64,000 nt of DNA, taken from Burkholderiaceae bacterium. GTDB taxonomy: Bacteria > Pseudomonadota > Gammaproteobacteria > Burkholderiales > Burkholderiaceae_B. Positions within the stretch are counted from its first letter, which is position 1, and each line of letters starts with the position of its first letter. Made by a program: the position numbers and the translations under genes. Shown here piece by piece: positions 1 to 7,398 of this stretch. The stretch is from the NCBI GenBank assembly GCA_017983955.1, contig JAGOAJ010000011.1, positions 49,619 to 113,618 on the forward strand. Reading direction: 5' to 3'. Under the pieces are notes generated by a model, which saw only the letters and a program-made list of their open reading frames with translations, made no database searches and was not told the origin of the DNA.

Positions 1-372
1 CGACACGGCGCTGATCGAAAAGCCCACCGCCACGGTACACACCACCACCGCAACCACCGCCATCATCAGAATGGGGCCAATTTCGTCCAGCAGACGCCGT
101 ACATTCATGGACAGCGACGCTTCAAACAGCAGTATGGGTAAAAAAACAAACAAAAAGGTTTCGGACGACACCTCGAAGTTCTGCAAGGAATCCAGAAAAT
201 CGGACATGACCATGGGCGCCCAGCTATGGACATGAATAATCAGCCCCAGCACCATGCCGACTATGGCCAGCAATACAGAGTAAGGCAGTCGCAAACGACC
301 AGCAAGCGCAGGCATGAATGACACCAGGGCCAATAGCCCCGCCAAGCCGAACACCAGGTGTTCTATTTGCAT
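1..372 (-). CDS. CPA1-family Na+/H+ antiporter, N-terminal part
   Basis: The first 124 codons of a cation:proton antiporter on the minus strand; the gene runs off the left edge of the window. The translation starts MQIEHLVFGLAGLLALVSF and goes on with hydrophobic segments separated by LRLPYSVLLAIVGMVLG and by FLFVFLPILLFEASLSM. The last block is typical of the NhaP/CPA1 family, where the ILLFEA-type motif lies in an early membrane helix. It would exchange Na+ or K+ for H+ across the inner membrane. The ATG at 370-372 is the first start in frame. No obvious regulator lies beside it; rpoH lies upstream on the same strand, beyond a terminator. The family is clear, but ion specificity cannot be judged from this part. 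Confidence 0.8.
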   Translation of the reverse strand, partial: MQIEHLVFGLAGLLALVSFMPALAGRLRLPYSVLLAIVGMVLGLIIHVHSWAPMVMSDFLDSLQNFEVSSETFLFVFLPILLFEASLSMNVRRLLDEIGPILMMAVVAVVVCTVAVGFSISAVS

Positions 373-727
373 GTTTACTTTCCCTAGCTGCGTGCCCGCC
401 CAACCATCGTGGCGAGCATCCCCTGGAAGATGAATGCCTGGCTACCGGCTAAACACAGTTCGTACTGAACCAGCCTCTAGGATATCGCTTTTTATTCGCC
501 CAGCTCATGACGAACTGTATTTTTCTGAAAAAGACATAAAAAATGGGACACCATGAAGGTGTCCCATAAACATCCGCTTCAAAAGGGAGGGGAAGAGGAG
601 AAGCCGAAGCGGACGATAAGAGCATTAACCGTGCATTACAGCAGCAGATCAACGTCTATAAGGATTAGGGTCGTGTCGTCGCAATAAGTTCTGAAAACCG
701 CACAGTAATAAGCAAGAGGATGTAACC
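373..727. other. Intergenic region between antiporter gene and rpoH
   Basis: About 355 bases with no convincing gene. It holds the rpoH terminator (538-567) and presumably the antiporter promoter. A 67-codon open frame at 449-652 (minus) runs through the terminator hairpin and has no recognisable protein features, so I leave it out. Confidence 0.6.
538..567 (-). terminator. Rho-independent terminator of rpoH
   Basis: Perfect 10-bp inverted repeat, ATGGGACACC (543-552) and GGTGTCCCAT (558-567), with a 5-nt loop. Read on the minus strand the stem is followed by a run of T (the complement of the A-run 538-543). It lies about 160 bases beyond the rpoH stop codon and separates rpoH from the antiporter gene. 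Confidence 0.85.
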
Positions 728-1612
728 TTAGTTGGCTAGGGCGACACGCAGCTTCTTAAACGCAGCGGCTTCTACCTGACGAACGCGTTCAGCGGAAATA
801 CCCAATTCTGCAGCGAGTTCATGCAAAGTCGCACCACCCTCGTCTTGCAGCCAGCGCGCCTGAACGATACGCCGTGAGCGTGGGTCCAGATCTTCGATGG
901 CGTTGCTAAGACCTGAGCCATGCAAAACATCTGTAGCACGGCGATCCAACACCTGCATTGGGTCCTGCTCACCCTCATCAGACAGCCACGCAATAGGCGC
1001 CCAAGAGTTTTCCTCGTCGTCGCCAGCGCCTTCCAGCGCCATTTCGCGGCCCGACATGCGGATTTCCATTTCACTGACGTCCTGAGGACGTACATTCAAT
1101 TCCGTGGCGATATCATCAACCTGTTCGGGGTTGAGCGTAGTGCCATCGGGACGCATGCGGCGCAAGTTAAAAAACAGTTTGCGCTGCGCTTTAGTGGTGG
1201 CAACCTTCACCAAGCGCCAGTTACGCACGATATATTCGTGAATTTCGGCCTTGATCCAGTGCACGGCAAACGACACCAAACGTACACCGCGTTCGGGATC
1301 GAAACGCTTCACTGCCTTCATCAGGCCAATATTGCCTTCCTGGATAAGATCGGCGTGCGCCAAGCCATAGCCCAGATACTGGCGGGAAATAGACACCACC
1401 AATCGCAAATGCGAAAGTATCAGTTTACGGGCGGCCTCAAGGTCGGATTCATTACGCAAACGCTGACCCAGCTCCTGCTCCTGTTCGGGGCTTAGCATGG
1501 GCAGACGATTGACAGCGCTAATGTAGGCTTCTATCGTGCCTAAAGCACCAGGATTGGAAACTGCCAAGGCCAACTGTTGGTTGGACAAGGCCAAAGATTG
1601 GGTTTGAGTCAT
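728..1612 (-). CDS. rpoH: RNA polymerase sigma-32 (heat shock sigma factor)
   Basis: Encodes the alternative sigma factor that directs RNA polymerase to heat-shock promoters. The 294-residue protein has the normal length of RpoH. Region 2 includes DLIQEGNIGLMKAVKRFDP (about residues 88-106), and the diagnostic RpoH box QRKLFFNLRR lies near residues 143-152. The C-terminal region 4 helix-turn-helix contains LHELAAELGISAERVRQVE. The start is the ATG at 1610-1612, with an AAGGA-type ribosome site about 11 bases upstream, slightly far. The promoter region carries a CIRCE operator (1658-1684), so transcription is probably repressed by HrcA. The transcript ends at the terminator at 538-567, which makes rpoH monocistronic. 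Confidence 0.97.
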   Translation of the reverse strand: MTQTQSLALSNQQLALAVSNPGALGTIEAYISAVNRLPMLSPEQEQELGQRLRNESDLEAARKLILSHLRLVVSISRQYLGYGLAHADLIQEGNIGLMKAVKRFDPERGVRLVSFAVHWIKAEIHEYIVRNWRLVKVATTKAQRKLFFNLRRMRPDGTTLNPEQVDDIATELNVRPQDVSEMEIRMSGREMALEGAGDDEENSWAPIAWLSDEGEQDPMQVLDRRATDVLHGSGLSNAIEDLDPRSRRIVQARWLQDEGGATLHELAAELGISAERVRQVEAAAFKKLRVALAN

Positions 1613-1654
1613 CGGCGATGGGATCCTTTTAAAGAAAACAAATGTCGAACTACT

Positions 1655-1684
1655 ATATTAGCACTGTGACATGCAGAGTGCTAA
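1655..1684 (-). promoter_or_regulatory. rpoH promoter overlapped by a CIRCE operator
   Basis: An inverted repeat TTAGCACTG-N9-GAGTGCTAA (arms 1658-1666 and 1676-1684) matches the CIRCE consensus bound by HrcA, TTAGCACTC-N9-GAGTGCTAA, with one substitution. On the minus strand a promoter can be drawn through it: -35 TTAGCA (1679-1684), 18-bp spacer, -10 TAATAT (1655-1660). Bound repressor would therefore cover both promoter hexamers. It lies 46 bp upstream of the rpoH start codon. Confidence 0.88.
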
Positions 1685-1894
1685 TACGCCATATGCATGT
1701 AGAAAGCAAATGACGACATAAGTTCCACACCACCGACCGCCTAGGGCTTCGGCATATTTCACTTTGCCGGGTTTCTGCCCATCCCCAGCCGCAACAATCT
1801 GCACTAGACTAGCCTTTTACGTAACAAAAATTATCAATAGCTGTGATTTTGCAAAAAAGAGGAATGGGCTGGCATATGAGTGCAAGGAGGTGAA

Positions 1895-2350
1895 TTGAAC
1901 GATATTCCTGAGCAAGAGGCCAGAGCACTTCTACAGTTAAGATACATATGCGAAGACTACGGTGAATGGGCTCCCGCAAAGGCATCTCCAGAGTCTCATC
2001 GACTCACGTGTGGACTGCTCGATGAGAGCGGTTCATCCGTCAGGATGTATGTAGAGCTTTTGGTGAAGGAGTCGCAGAAAACCAACATCCATCACTATAA
2101 GTTTTCGGTCTTGCGACATAAGCCCTTTGAGAGCAGAATCTACCAACTAGAGATTCGCACATCTCCAAAGTCGCTAAAAGACCTACATCAGCGCCCCCAC
2201 GAACATATAGGTAATGCCAGGATTATTGGTGGCCCTGCATGGAGTAATTGGAGCTTTTATGATGTCTTGGCTCATTTCAGCAAACGGACTAATATAGAAT
2301 TCAACCCCGACCTTGAAAGCCCACTGGACTTTAGGCTAAGGCCATCATGA
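1895..2350 (+). CDS. Hypothetical protein, first gene of an unknown two-gene cassette
   Basis: A soluble protein of about 151 residues that I do not recognise with certainty; it may belong to the small DUF6978-type family seen beside DUF1828 proteins. No signal peptide or membrane segment. A GTG at 1880 is also in frame, but AAGGAGGTGA at 1884-1893, a perfect complement to the 16S rRNA 3' end, stands just before TTG at 1895, so the TTG start is preferred. The stop overlaps the ATG of the next gene (ATGA, 2347-2350), which indicates translational coupling. The stretch is visibly richer in A+T than its neighbours, suggesting acquisition by transfer. An 8-bp palindrome TTACGTAA (1817-1824) in the upstream region could be an operator. 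Confidence 0.7.
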   Translation: MNDIPEQEARALLQLRYICEDYGEWAPAKASPESHRLTCGLLDESGSSVRMYVELLVKESQKTNIHHYKFSVLRHKPFESRIYQLEIRTSPKSLKDLHQRPHEHIGNARIIGGPAWSNWSFYDVLAHFSKRTNIEFNPDLESPLDFRLRPS

Positions 2351-3096
2351 TCTGCACAGACATTTCCACTCTTCTCGGTTTCGCTTGCCATCCGCTGAGC
2401 AATGACGGTAGCGTAGCAATGATTCAAACTTCTTTCACCTTCCAAGATGGTGATCGGTTGCCTGTGTTCGTCGAAAAGGTTGGCAATAATGTTAGATTTT
2501 TTGATGACAATGAAGTTGTTTTTCATTTTCTAGGCAGAGGTCTAGGAGACTCGAAAGGTGGGCTTCGGACAAAATTCATTCAAAACGCCATTGCTCCTTA
2601 CGGTCTATCCTTGACTGACGCAAATGTCATAGAGATTTGGGCAAACCAAAATCATTCCCAAGAGGCTTTCGCCAGATATATTAGTGGCCTTCTGGCCATC
2701 GCCCAGTGGGAGCATGAAAATCAAGGTGTAAGCACGGACTCCAGCTATCTTGTGGAAGAGGTCGCACTGTGCCTCGCCTCCTGGAAAAAAAACCACAAAA
2801 TCACGCCATCTCCTTCGTTCGTTGGTATGTCAAAAACTAAATATTTACTCGATTTCGAAGTAGACGGAGAGGCTGTAATCGCAATCAAGCCACATCCTTA
2901 CTCTGTGGGAAATGCATTAAAAAAGATGGTCGATATTGCCGGGCACGATCATGACGTAGTATTTAGAGTAATTATTGATGATAGGGCTGATTATGACGCC
3001 GCAAAAACACAAGGGGTAATTTTGTCTAGCATGGCAACCATCATGCCCATGAGCAAGCTGATCGAAGTTTCGCACGTATCCGAAGCGGTAAATTAG
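2347..3096 (+). CDS. DUF1828/DUF1829 domain protein
   Basis: A 249-residue soluble protein. The N-terminal half, with features such as LPVFVEKVGNNVRFFDDNE, resembles DUF1828; the C-terminal half, with KYLLDFEVDGEAVIAIKPH, resembles the DUF1829 domain that usually follows it. No biochemical role is known to me. It is translationally coupled to the preceding gene through an ATGA overlap, and the pair ends at a strong terminator at 3118-3139, so the two form an isolated bicistronic unit between rpoH and a nitroreductase gene. Base composition is AT-rich like that of its partner. A toxin-antitoxin or defence role is possible from the architecture but is only inference; no nuclease or protease motif is visible. 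Confidence 0.75.
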   Translation: MICTDISTLLGFACHPLSNDGSVAMIQTSFTFQDGDRLPVFVEKVGNNVRFFDDNEVVFHFLGRGLGDSKGGLRTKFIQNAIAPYGLSLTDANVIEIWANQNHSQEAFARYISGLLAIAQWEHENQGVSTDSSYLVEEVALCLASWKKNHKITPSPSFVGMSKTKYLLDFEVDGEAVIAIKPHPYSVGNALKKMVDIAGHDHDVVFRVIIDDRADYDAAKTQGVILSSMATIMPMSKLIEVSHVSEAVN

Positions 3097-3117
3097 TAGC
3101 GACTCAATGCTTAGCTC

Positions 3118-3139
3118 AGCCCTCGCCGAGGGCTTTTTT
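3118..3139 (+). terminator. Terminator of the DUF1828 cassette
   Basis: Stem AGCCCTC (3118-3124), loop GCC, AGCCCTC complement GAGGGCT (3128-3134), then a T-run to 3139. It lies 22 bases after the stop codon of the DUF1828 gene on the plus strand. Confidence 0.9.
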
Positions 3140-3197
3140 GTGCCCAAACAGGGCATGGCCTTCGCCCCTGAACTTACCGAACTTTTCAAAACACACT

Positions 3198-3899
3198 ATG
3201 CGCAACCAGCAAACCAGCCGCCATCAGGTCAGCAACGTCATGCAGGCCCGTCGATCCATACGAGCTTACTTGCCCACCCCTGTCGCTGCGGACATCATCG
3301 AACAGATATTGCAAGATGCGGCGCGAGCTCCATCCGGCAGCAATATCCAACCCTGGAAGGTGCATGTACTGCAAGGCGCTACGCTGGAAAAACTAACGGG
3401 ACTGACCTGCCAGGCGTTTGACGAAGCCAACGCCAACGCCCAGCAGCATAAGCCCGAGTACGACTACTACCCGCCCTCCCTGTTCGAGCCCTACCTGGCC
3501 AGACGGCGTAAGGTAGGCTGGGATCTGTATAGCCTGCTAGAGATCACCAAAGGCGACAAACGAAAAATGCAGGCTCAGCATCGCAAGAACTTTGCCTTCT
3601 TTGGCGCGCCTGTGGGTTTGCTGTTCACCATCAACCGGGCGCTTAGTCAGGGCAGTTGGCTGGACTATGGGATGTTTTTGCAAAATGTGATGCTGGCTGC
3701 ACAAGCTCAGGGCTTATCAACTTGCCCGCAAGCCGCTTGGATAGACTACCACCGCATCATTGCCGACGTGCTGGACTTGCCGCCCGAAGAGCAACTGGTC
3801 TGCGGCATTGCCCTGGGTTATGGCGACCCCAATGCCGTAGAAAACTCCCTGGTCAGCGAACGGGCTGATTTACAGGAATTCGTGACCTGGCACGTGTAG
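3198..3899 (+). CDS. Nitroreductase family FMN-dependent oxidoreductase
   Basis: A 233-residue member of the nitroreductase superfamily, cytosolic homodimers that use FMN and NAD(P)H to reduce nitro groups, quinones or other substrates. The start of the fold is clear: VMQARRSIRAYLPTPV followed by APSGSNIQPWKVHVL, which contact FMN, and further on GLSTCPQAAW and LVCGIALGYGDP. An upstream in-frame GTG at 3138 would lie in the terminator of the preceding cassette, so the ATG at 3198 is chosen; an ATG at 3240 directly before QARRSIRAY is also possible, since no strong ribosome site supports 3198. The gene stands alone. The true substrate cannot be read from the sequence. Confidence 0.85.
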   Translation: MRNQQTSRHQVSNVMQARRSIRAYLPTPVAADIIEQILQDAARAPSGSNIQPWKVHVLQGATLEKLTGLTCQAFDEANANAQQHKPEYDYYPPSLFEPYLARRRKVGWDLYSLLEITKGDKRKMQAQHRKNFAFFGAPVGLLFTINRALSQGSWLDYGMFLQNVMLAAQAQGLSTCPQAAWIDYHRIIADVLDLPPEEQLVCGIALGYGDPNAVENSLVSERADLQEFVTWHV

Positions 3900-4045
3900 C
3901 CCTGCCGCATTCAACAATTGAACAAACTTCTAACAATAATAAATAAGACATTCTGATTTTTACCGCTTTTTCTGTAAAAGCAGACCAGGCAATAACCTCT
4001 CCACAAACTCGTCGGACGTGCCCGGCGGAAAATTTAAGGAATCAA

Positions 4046-4432
4046 ATGTTTAGTCATATCATGGTTGGATCGAACGATTTAGAACTATCAAAAAAATTCT
4101 ATGATGCCCTATTTATCGCAGCCGGCGGCACTGCAGGTCGATGCGACTCAAAGGGTCGTATCACCTATGTCAAAGATGGGCGGCTATTTATGGTCACAAA
4201 ACCCATTGATGGTCAGGCTGCATCTTTCGCAAACGGTGGCACCATTGGTTTTTCAATACCCAGCTCCGACGTGGTCGACGCCTGGCACGCTATTGGTATT
4301 GCCAATGGCGGTACTTCAATCGAAAATCCACCAGGTATACGTGATCATGAAGGGACGAAAATCTACCTCGCCTATCTGCGTGACCCCGATGGAAACAAGC
4401 TTTGTGCGATAGCACCTGCTAATGCTCAATAA
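4046..4432 (+). CDS. VOC (glyoxalase/dioxygenase-fold) family protein
   Basis: A 128-residue protein of the vicinal oxygen chelate fold. It opens with FSHIMVGSNDLELSKKFYDAL and ends with YLAYLRDPDGNKLCAI, the two halves of the fold, with metal-ligand candidates His4 and a glutamate or similar residue that I did not pin down. Members include glyoxalase-like enzymes, small-molecule binding proteins and resistance proteins, so no substrate is assigned. It converges with the MarR gene, and the two reading frames overlap by 14 bases at their 3' ends (4419-4432). Confidence 0.8.
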   Translation: MFSHIMVGSNDLELSKKFYDALFIAAGGTAGRCDSKGRITYVKDGRLFMVTKPIDGQAASFANGGTIGFSIPSSDVVDAWHAIGIANGGTSIENPPGIRDHEGTKIYLAYLRDPDGNKLCAIAPANAQ

Positions 4433-4853
4433 TCGCGTGCAGCATATCCACTAAGCGATCTGCATGATCCGGGTCCAGGTTGGCCAGCACACGGCGCTGA
4501 TGTTCCATGGCGCGGTCGCATAGACCGCTGATCAGCCGCGCCCCCTTGGGCGTAATCTGGACGACTGTCTGGCGGCGGTCGGCACGGGCTGTCTGCAAAC
4601 TAATGTACCCCTGGGCTTCCAGGCGAGGCAGTACCTTGCTTAAGGTGGGCTGCTTGGTTACCGCTAGTTCAGCCAGCGCCCCCACGGTTTCACCATCGCC
4701 TTCGACCAAGCTGCCTAGCACCCGCCACTCAGTGACGGTAAGACCGGCCTTTTTGACTTCGACATGAAATTCAGCAGAAATCTTATGGCTAGCCTGCGCC
4801 AGCACGGAGGCCAAATAACGGTGCACAAAGCGAGTGGGTGTAGCAGTCAGCAT
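4419..4853 (-). CDS. MarR-family transcriptional regulator, probable regulator of the adjacent catabolic operon
   Basis: A 144-residue winged-helix regulator. The recognition region runs through LAELAVTKQPTLSKVLPRLE (about residues 61-80), and the wing contains ARADRRQTVVQITPKGARL. MarR proteins are dimers that usually repress and are released by aromatic ligands. It is transcribed divergently from the catabolic operon beginning at 5067, with a 213-bp gap holding several inverted repeats, the standard layout for a local repressor. In iad-like auxin degradation loci the operon is controlled by an adjacent MarR repressor that binds indole-3-acetate; this gene sits in the matching place. That assignment is inference from context. 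Confidence 0.9.
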   Translation of the reverse strand: MLTATPTRFVHRYLASVLAQASHKISAEFHVEVKKAGLTVTEWRVLGSLVEGDGETVGALAELAVTKQPTLSKVLPRLEAQGYISLQTARADRRQTVVQITPKGARLISGLCDRAMEHQRRVLANLDPDHADRLVDMLHAIIEH

Positions 4854-5008
4854 GACAGGTCTCGGATTAATAATCTTACTTATAGTAGCCGATACATCAT
4901 TAGAAAATAGCTAATAACTTAGCAGACTAATGGTAATCACTTATACCCAAGCAGCTGTTTTATCTATTAAATTTCGGTAATACATGAATTTTCATGCTTA
5001 TATTCGCC

Positions 5009-5036
5009 ATACTGTTGCTTGAAGCTTAAACAGTAT
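5009..5036. promoter_or_regulatory. Candidate operator of the catabolic operon
   Basis: Perfect 8-bp inverted repeat ATACTGTT (5009-5016) and AACAGTAT (5029-5036) with a 12-nt spacer, ending 30 bases before the first codon of the operon. The spacer overlaps TTGAAGCTTAAA (5019-5030), itself a near-palindrome of the form TTNAAGCTTNAA. The same 12-mer occurs at 17442-17453 before the substrate-binding protein gene. Weaker repeats nearby are ATTAG-N7-CTAAT (4899-4915) and CATGAA-TT-TTCATG (4983-4996). The MarR protein is the obvious candidate to bind here. Confidence 0.55.
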
Positions 5037-5066
5037 TGTTTGGCTGCAAGCGCCTCGGGAGACATC

Positions 5067-7388
5067 ATGGCAGAACGTTCCTTCAAAAAAGAAGTACAGC
5101 AGCTACGTATAGGCGCTGGCGAAGAGTTTCGCGGCGAGGGCATACTGGCAGTCACCAAAGGCCTGCTGCAATCCGGCGTGGGGTATGTGGCTGGCTACCA
5201 GGGCTCGCCCATTTCCCACCTGATGGATGTGTTGGCCGATGCTCAGGAAATTCTGGACGAACTAGGTGTGCATTTTGAAGCCAGCGCGTCCGAAGCCACG
5301 GCGGCCGCTACGCTGGCTGCCTCGGTCATGTACCCGATACGCGGCGCGGTCACCTGGAAGTCCACCGTGGGCACCAACGTGGCCTCGGATGCGCTGGCCA
5401 ATCTAGCATCGGGCGGGGTGACTGGCGGAGCACTGGTGATTGTGGGCGAGGATTACGGCGAAGGCTCGTCCATCATGCAGGAACGTACGCACGCTTTTGC
5501 GATGAAGTCGCAAATCTGGCTGCTGGACCCGCGTCCTAATCTGGAAAGCATGGTCAAGGCCGTCGAGGACGGTTTTCAGCTGTCTGAAGCCAGTAATACG
5601 CCGGTGATCCTACAGTTGCGCATACGCGGCTGCCATGTCCACGGGCGTTTTACGGCCAAAGACAATAAACGACCTGAGTTTTCCCTGCGCCATGCGCTGG
5701 AAAATCCCGTCCGTGACGTCAGCCGCATTGTGTTGCCGCCAGCGTCTTTCTTGCACGAACATGAAAAAATTAAAACCCGCTGGCCAGCGGCCGTTGATTT
5801 CATTAAAGAAAACAAACTGAATGAGTTCTTCGATGGCCAGTACAAAGATATAGGCCTGATTTTGCAGGGTGGCTTGTATAACGGCGTGATACGCGGCCTG
5901 CAACTGTTGGGACTGGCTGACCATTTTGGCAATAGCCTGATCCCGCTGTATGTGATGAACGTCACTTACCCGGTGATAGATGATGAAATCACCGAGTTTT
6001 GTCGCGACAAAAAAGCCGTGCTGTTGCTGGAAGAAGGACAGCCCAACTACATAGAGCAAAACCTACACAGCATATTGCGCCTGGCAGGCATAGATACCGT
6101 ATTGACGGGCAAAGGCCCCTTACCCATTGCTGGCGAATACACCACTGCCGTCATCCGCGATGGCCTGCAAGCTTTTCTGACGACGCATAGCCCGGAACTG
6201 CTGCCGGTCATTGAAACTCGACGCCCTACTGTCCGGCCCATGACAGTGAGCGAAACTGCGCGCCGCACCACAGCACCGGCCATGGGTGCTAGCGCACTGC
6301 TTGCCACAGCCCACATAGCCGATCAGCAGGAACAGCCAGCCGCAACACCCACCGCTGAAATCGTCAACCTGGCCACGGTTACGGAAGATCCTGTGCCTGA
6401 AGTTGCGCTTGACCCCGCCATACTGGCCAGACTGGGCCAGGTTGTGCCTCAGCGCCCTGCGGGTTTTTGCACTGGCTGTCCGGAACGACCGATTTTTTCA
6501 GCACTGACCCTGGCCCAGGAAAAGCTGGGCGATCATCACATTGCATGCGACATCGGTTGCCACCTGTTCTCCATCTTGCCGCCTTTTAACTTGGGCGCCA
6601 CCACCATGGGCTATGGCCTGGGCGCATCCAGCGTGGCAGCCTTTAATGTCGAATCATCCAAACGCCCCATCTCCATCATGGGTGATGGCGGTTTCTGGCA
6701 CAACGGTTTGGCTTCGGGCGTGGGCAACGCGGTCTTCAATAAATACGACGGCGTCATTATTATTATTGATAACTATTATTCAGCCGCCACAGGCGGGCAG
6801 GACATCTTGTCGTCGCGTGCCCGCAATAAACTGCGCTCTACCAACAACCCCATCGTTGATGCCGTCAAGGGCGTGGGGGTGAAGTGGGTACGCGAACTGA
6901 CACGTACCTACGATGTCAGCAAGATGCAAGCCACTATCGAAGAAGCACTGACCACATCCACCAAAGGCCCCAAGGTGATTATTGCGTCCTCGGAATGCAT
7001 GCTGAATAAGCAGCGCCGCGAACGCCCCATCGTCAACAAAGCCATCAGCAGCGGCAAACGGGTGGTCAAGGAACGGTTCGGCATAGATTCGGATGTCTGC
7101 ACTGGCGACCATGCCTGTATACGGCTGTCCGGCTGTCCTTCCCTAACCGTCAAAGACAGCGGCGATCCCTTAAAAGAGGACCCTATCGCCCACATAGACA
7201 ACACCTGTGTAGGCTGTGGCAACTGTGGCGAAGTGGCGCATGCCGCCGTGCTGTGCCCATCGTTCTATCGTGCAGACATCGTCCACAACCCTAGCCGCTG
7301 GGACTTATTCAGCGCCAAGCTGCGCCAGCGCGTGATTGGCTATCTGCAAGCTCGACGCACTAGCCGTCTGAATCAATTTTCTTTATAA
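5067..7388 (+). CDS. Indolepyruvate ferredoxin oxidoreductase-like alpha subunit (TPP enzyme)
   Basis: A 773-residue 2-oxoacid oxidoreductase subunit of the IorA type. The N-terminal pyrimidine-binding domain (FRGEGILAVTKGLLQSGV, GYQGSPISHLMDVL) is followed by the transketolase-like regions, the FCTGCPERP motif near residue 467, and the thiamine diphosphate/Mg site GDGGFWHNG near 538. The C-terminus holds iron-sulfur cysteines, CVGCGNCGEVAHAAVLC near 714-730. Such enzymes decarboxylate aryl 2-oxoacids to acyl-CoA with an electron carrier. The ATG at 5067 follows GGGAG at good spacing; an upstream in-frame TTG at 5019 lies inside the operator repeat and is rejected. The beta-type subunit follows 10 bases later. 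In this operon an arylglyoxylate such as isatinate is a better guess for the substrate than indolepyruvate, but that is inference. Confidence 0.88.
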   Translation: MAERSFKKEVQQLRIGAGEEFRGEGILAVTKGLLQSGVGYVAGYQGSPISHLMDVLADAQEILDELGVHFEASASEATAAATLAASVMYPIRGAVTWKSTVGTNVASDALANLASGGVTGGALVIVGEDYGEGSSIMQERTHAFAMKSQIWLLDPRPNLESMVKAVEDGFQLSEASNTPVILQLRIRGCHVHGRFTAKDNKRPEFSLRHALENPVRDVSRIVLPPASFLHEHEKIKTRWPAAVDFIKENKLNEFFDGQYKDIGLILQGGLYNGVIRGLQLLGLADHFGNSLIPLYVMNVTYPVIDDEITEFCRDKKAVLLLEEGQPNYIEQNLHSILRLAGIDTVLTGKGPLPIAGEYTTAVIRDGLQAFLTTHSPELLPVIETRRPTVRPMTVSETARRTTAPAMGASALLATAHIADQQEQPAATPTAEIVNLATVTEDPVPEVALDPAILARLGQVVPQRPAGFCTGCPERPIFSALTLAQEKLGDHHIACDIGCHLFSILPPFNLGATTMGYGLGASSVAAFNVESSKRPISIMGDGGFWHNGLASGVGNAVFNKYDGVIIIIDNYYSAATGGQDILSSRARNKLRSTNNPIVDAVKGVGVKWVRELTRTYDVSKMQATIEEALTTSTKGPKVIIASSECMLNKQRRERPIVNKAISSGKRVVKERFGIDSDVCTGDHACIRLSGCPSLTVKDSGDPLKEDPIAHIDNTCVGCGNCGEVAHAAVLCPSFYRADIVHNPSRWDLFSAKLRQRVIGYLQARRTSRLNQFSL

Positions 7389-7398
7389 GCAGGCCCGC

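Noticed and set aside
449-652. 67-codon open frame on the minus strand downstream of rpoH
   Set aside because: It runs through the rpoH terminator hairpin, has no family resemblance and no ribosome site.
920-1495. 191-codon plus-strand frame opposite rpoH
   Set aside because: It is an antisense shadow of a well-recognised gene; the rpoH frame has all domain motifs.
3138-3197. Longer GTG start for the nitroreductase
   Set aside because: It would begin inside the terminator of the preceding cassette and add residues without family support.
3965-3981. Hairpin GCTTTT-N5-AAAAGC after the nitroreductase gene as a terminator
   Set aside because: The stem is AT-rich and short and is not followed by a T-run on the plus strand.
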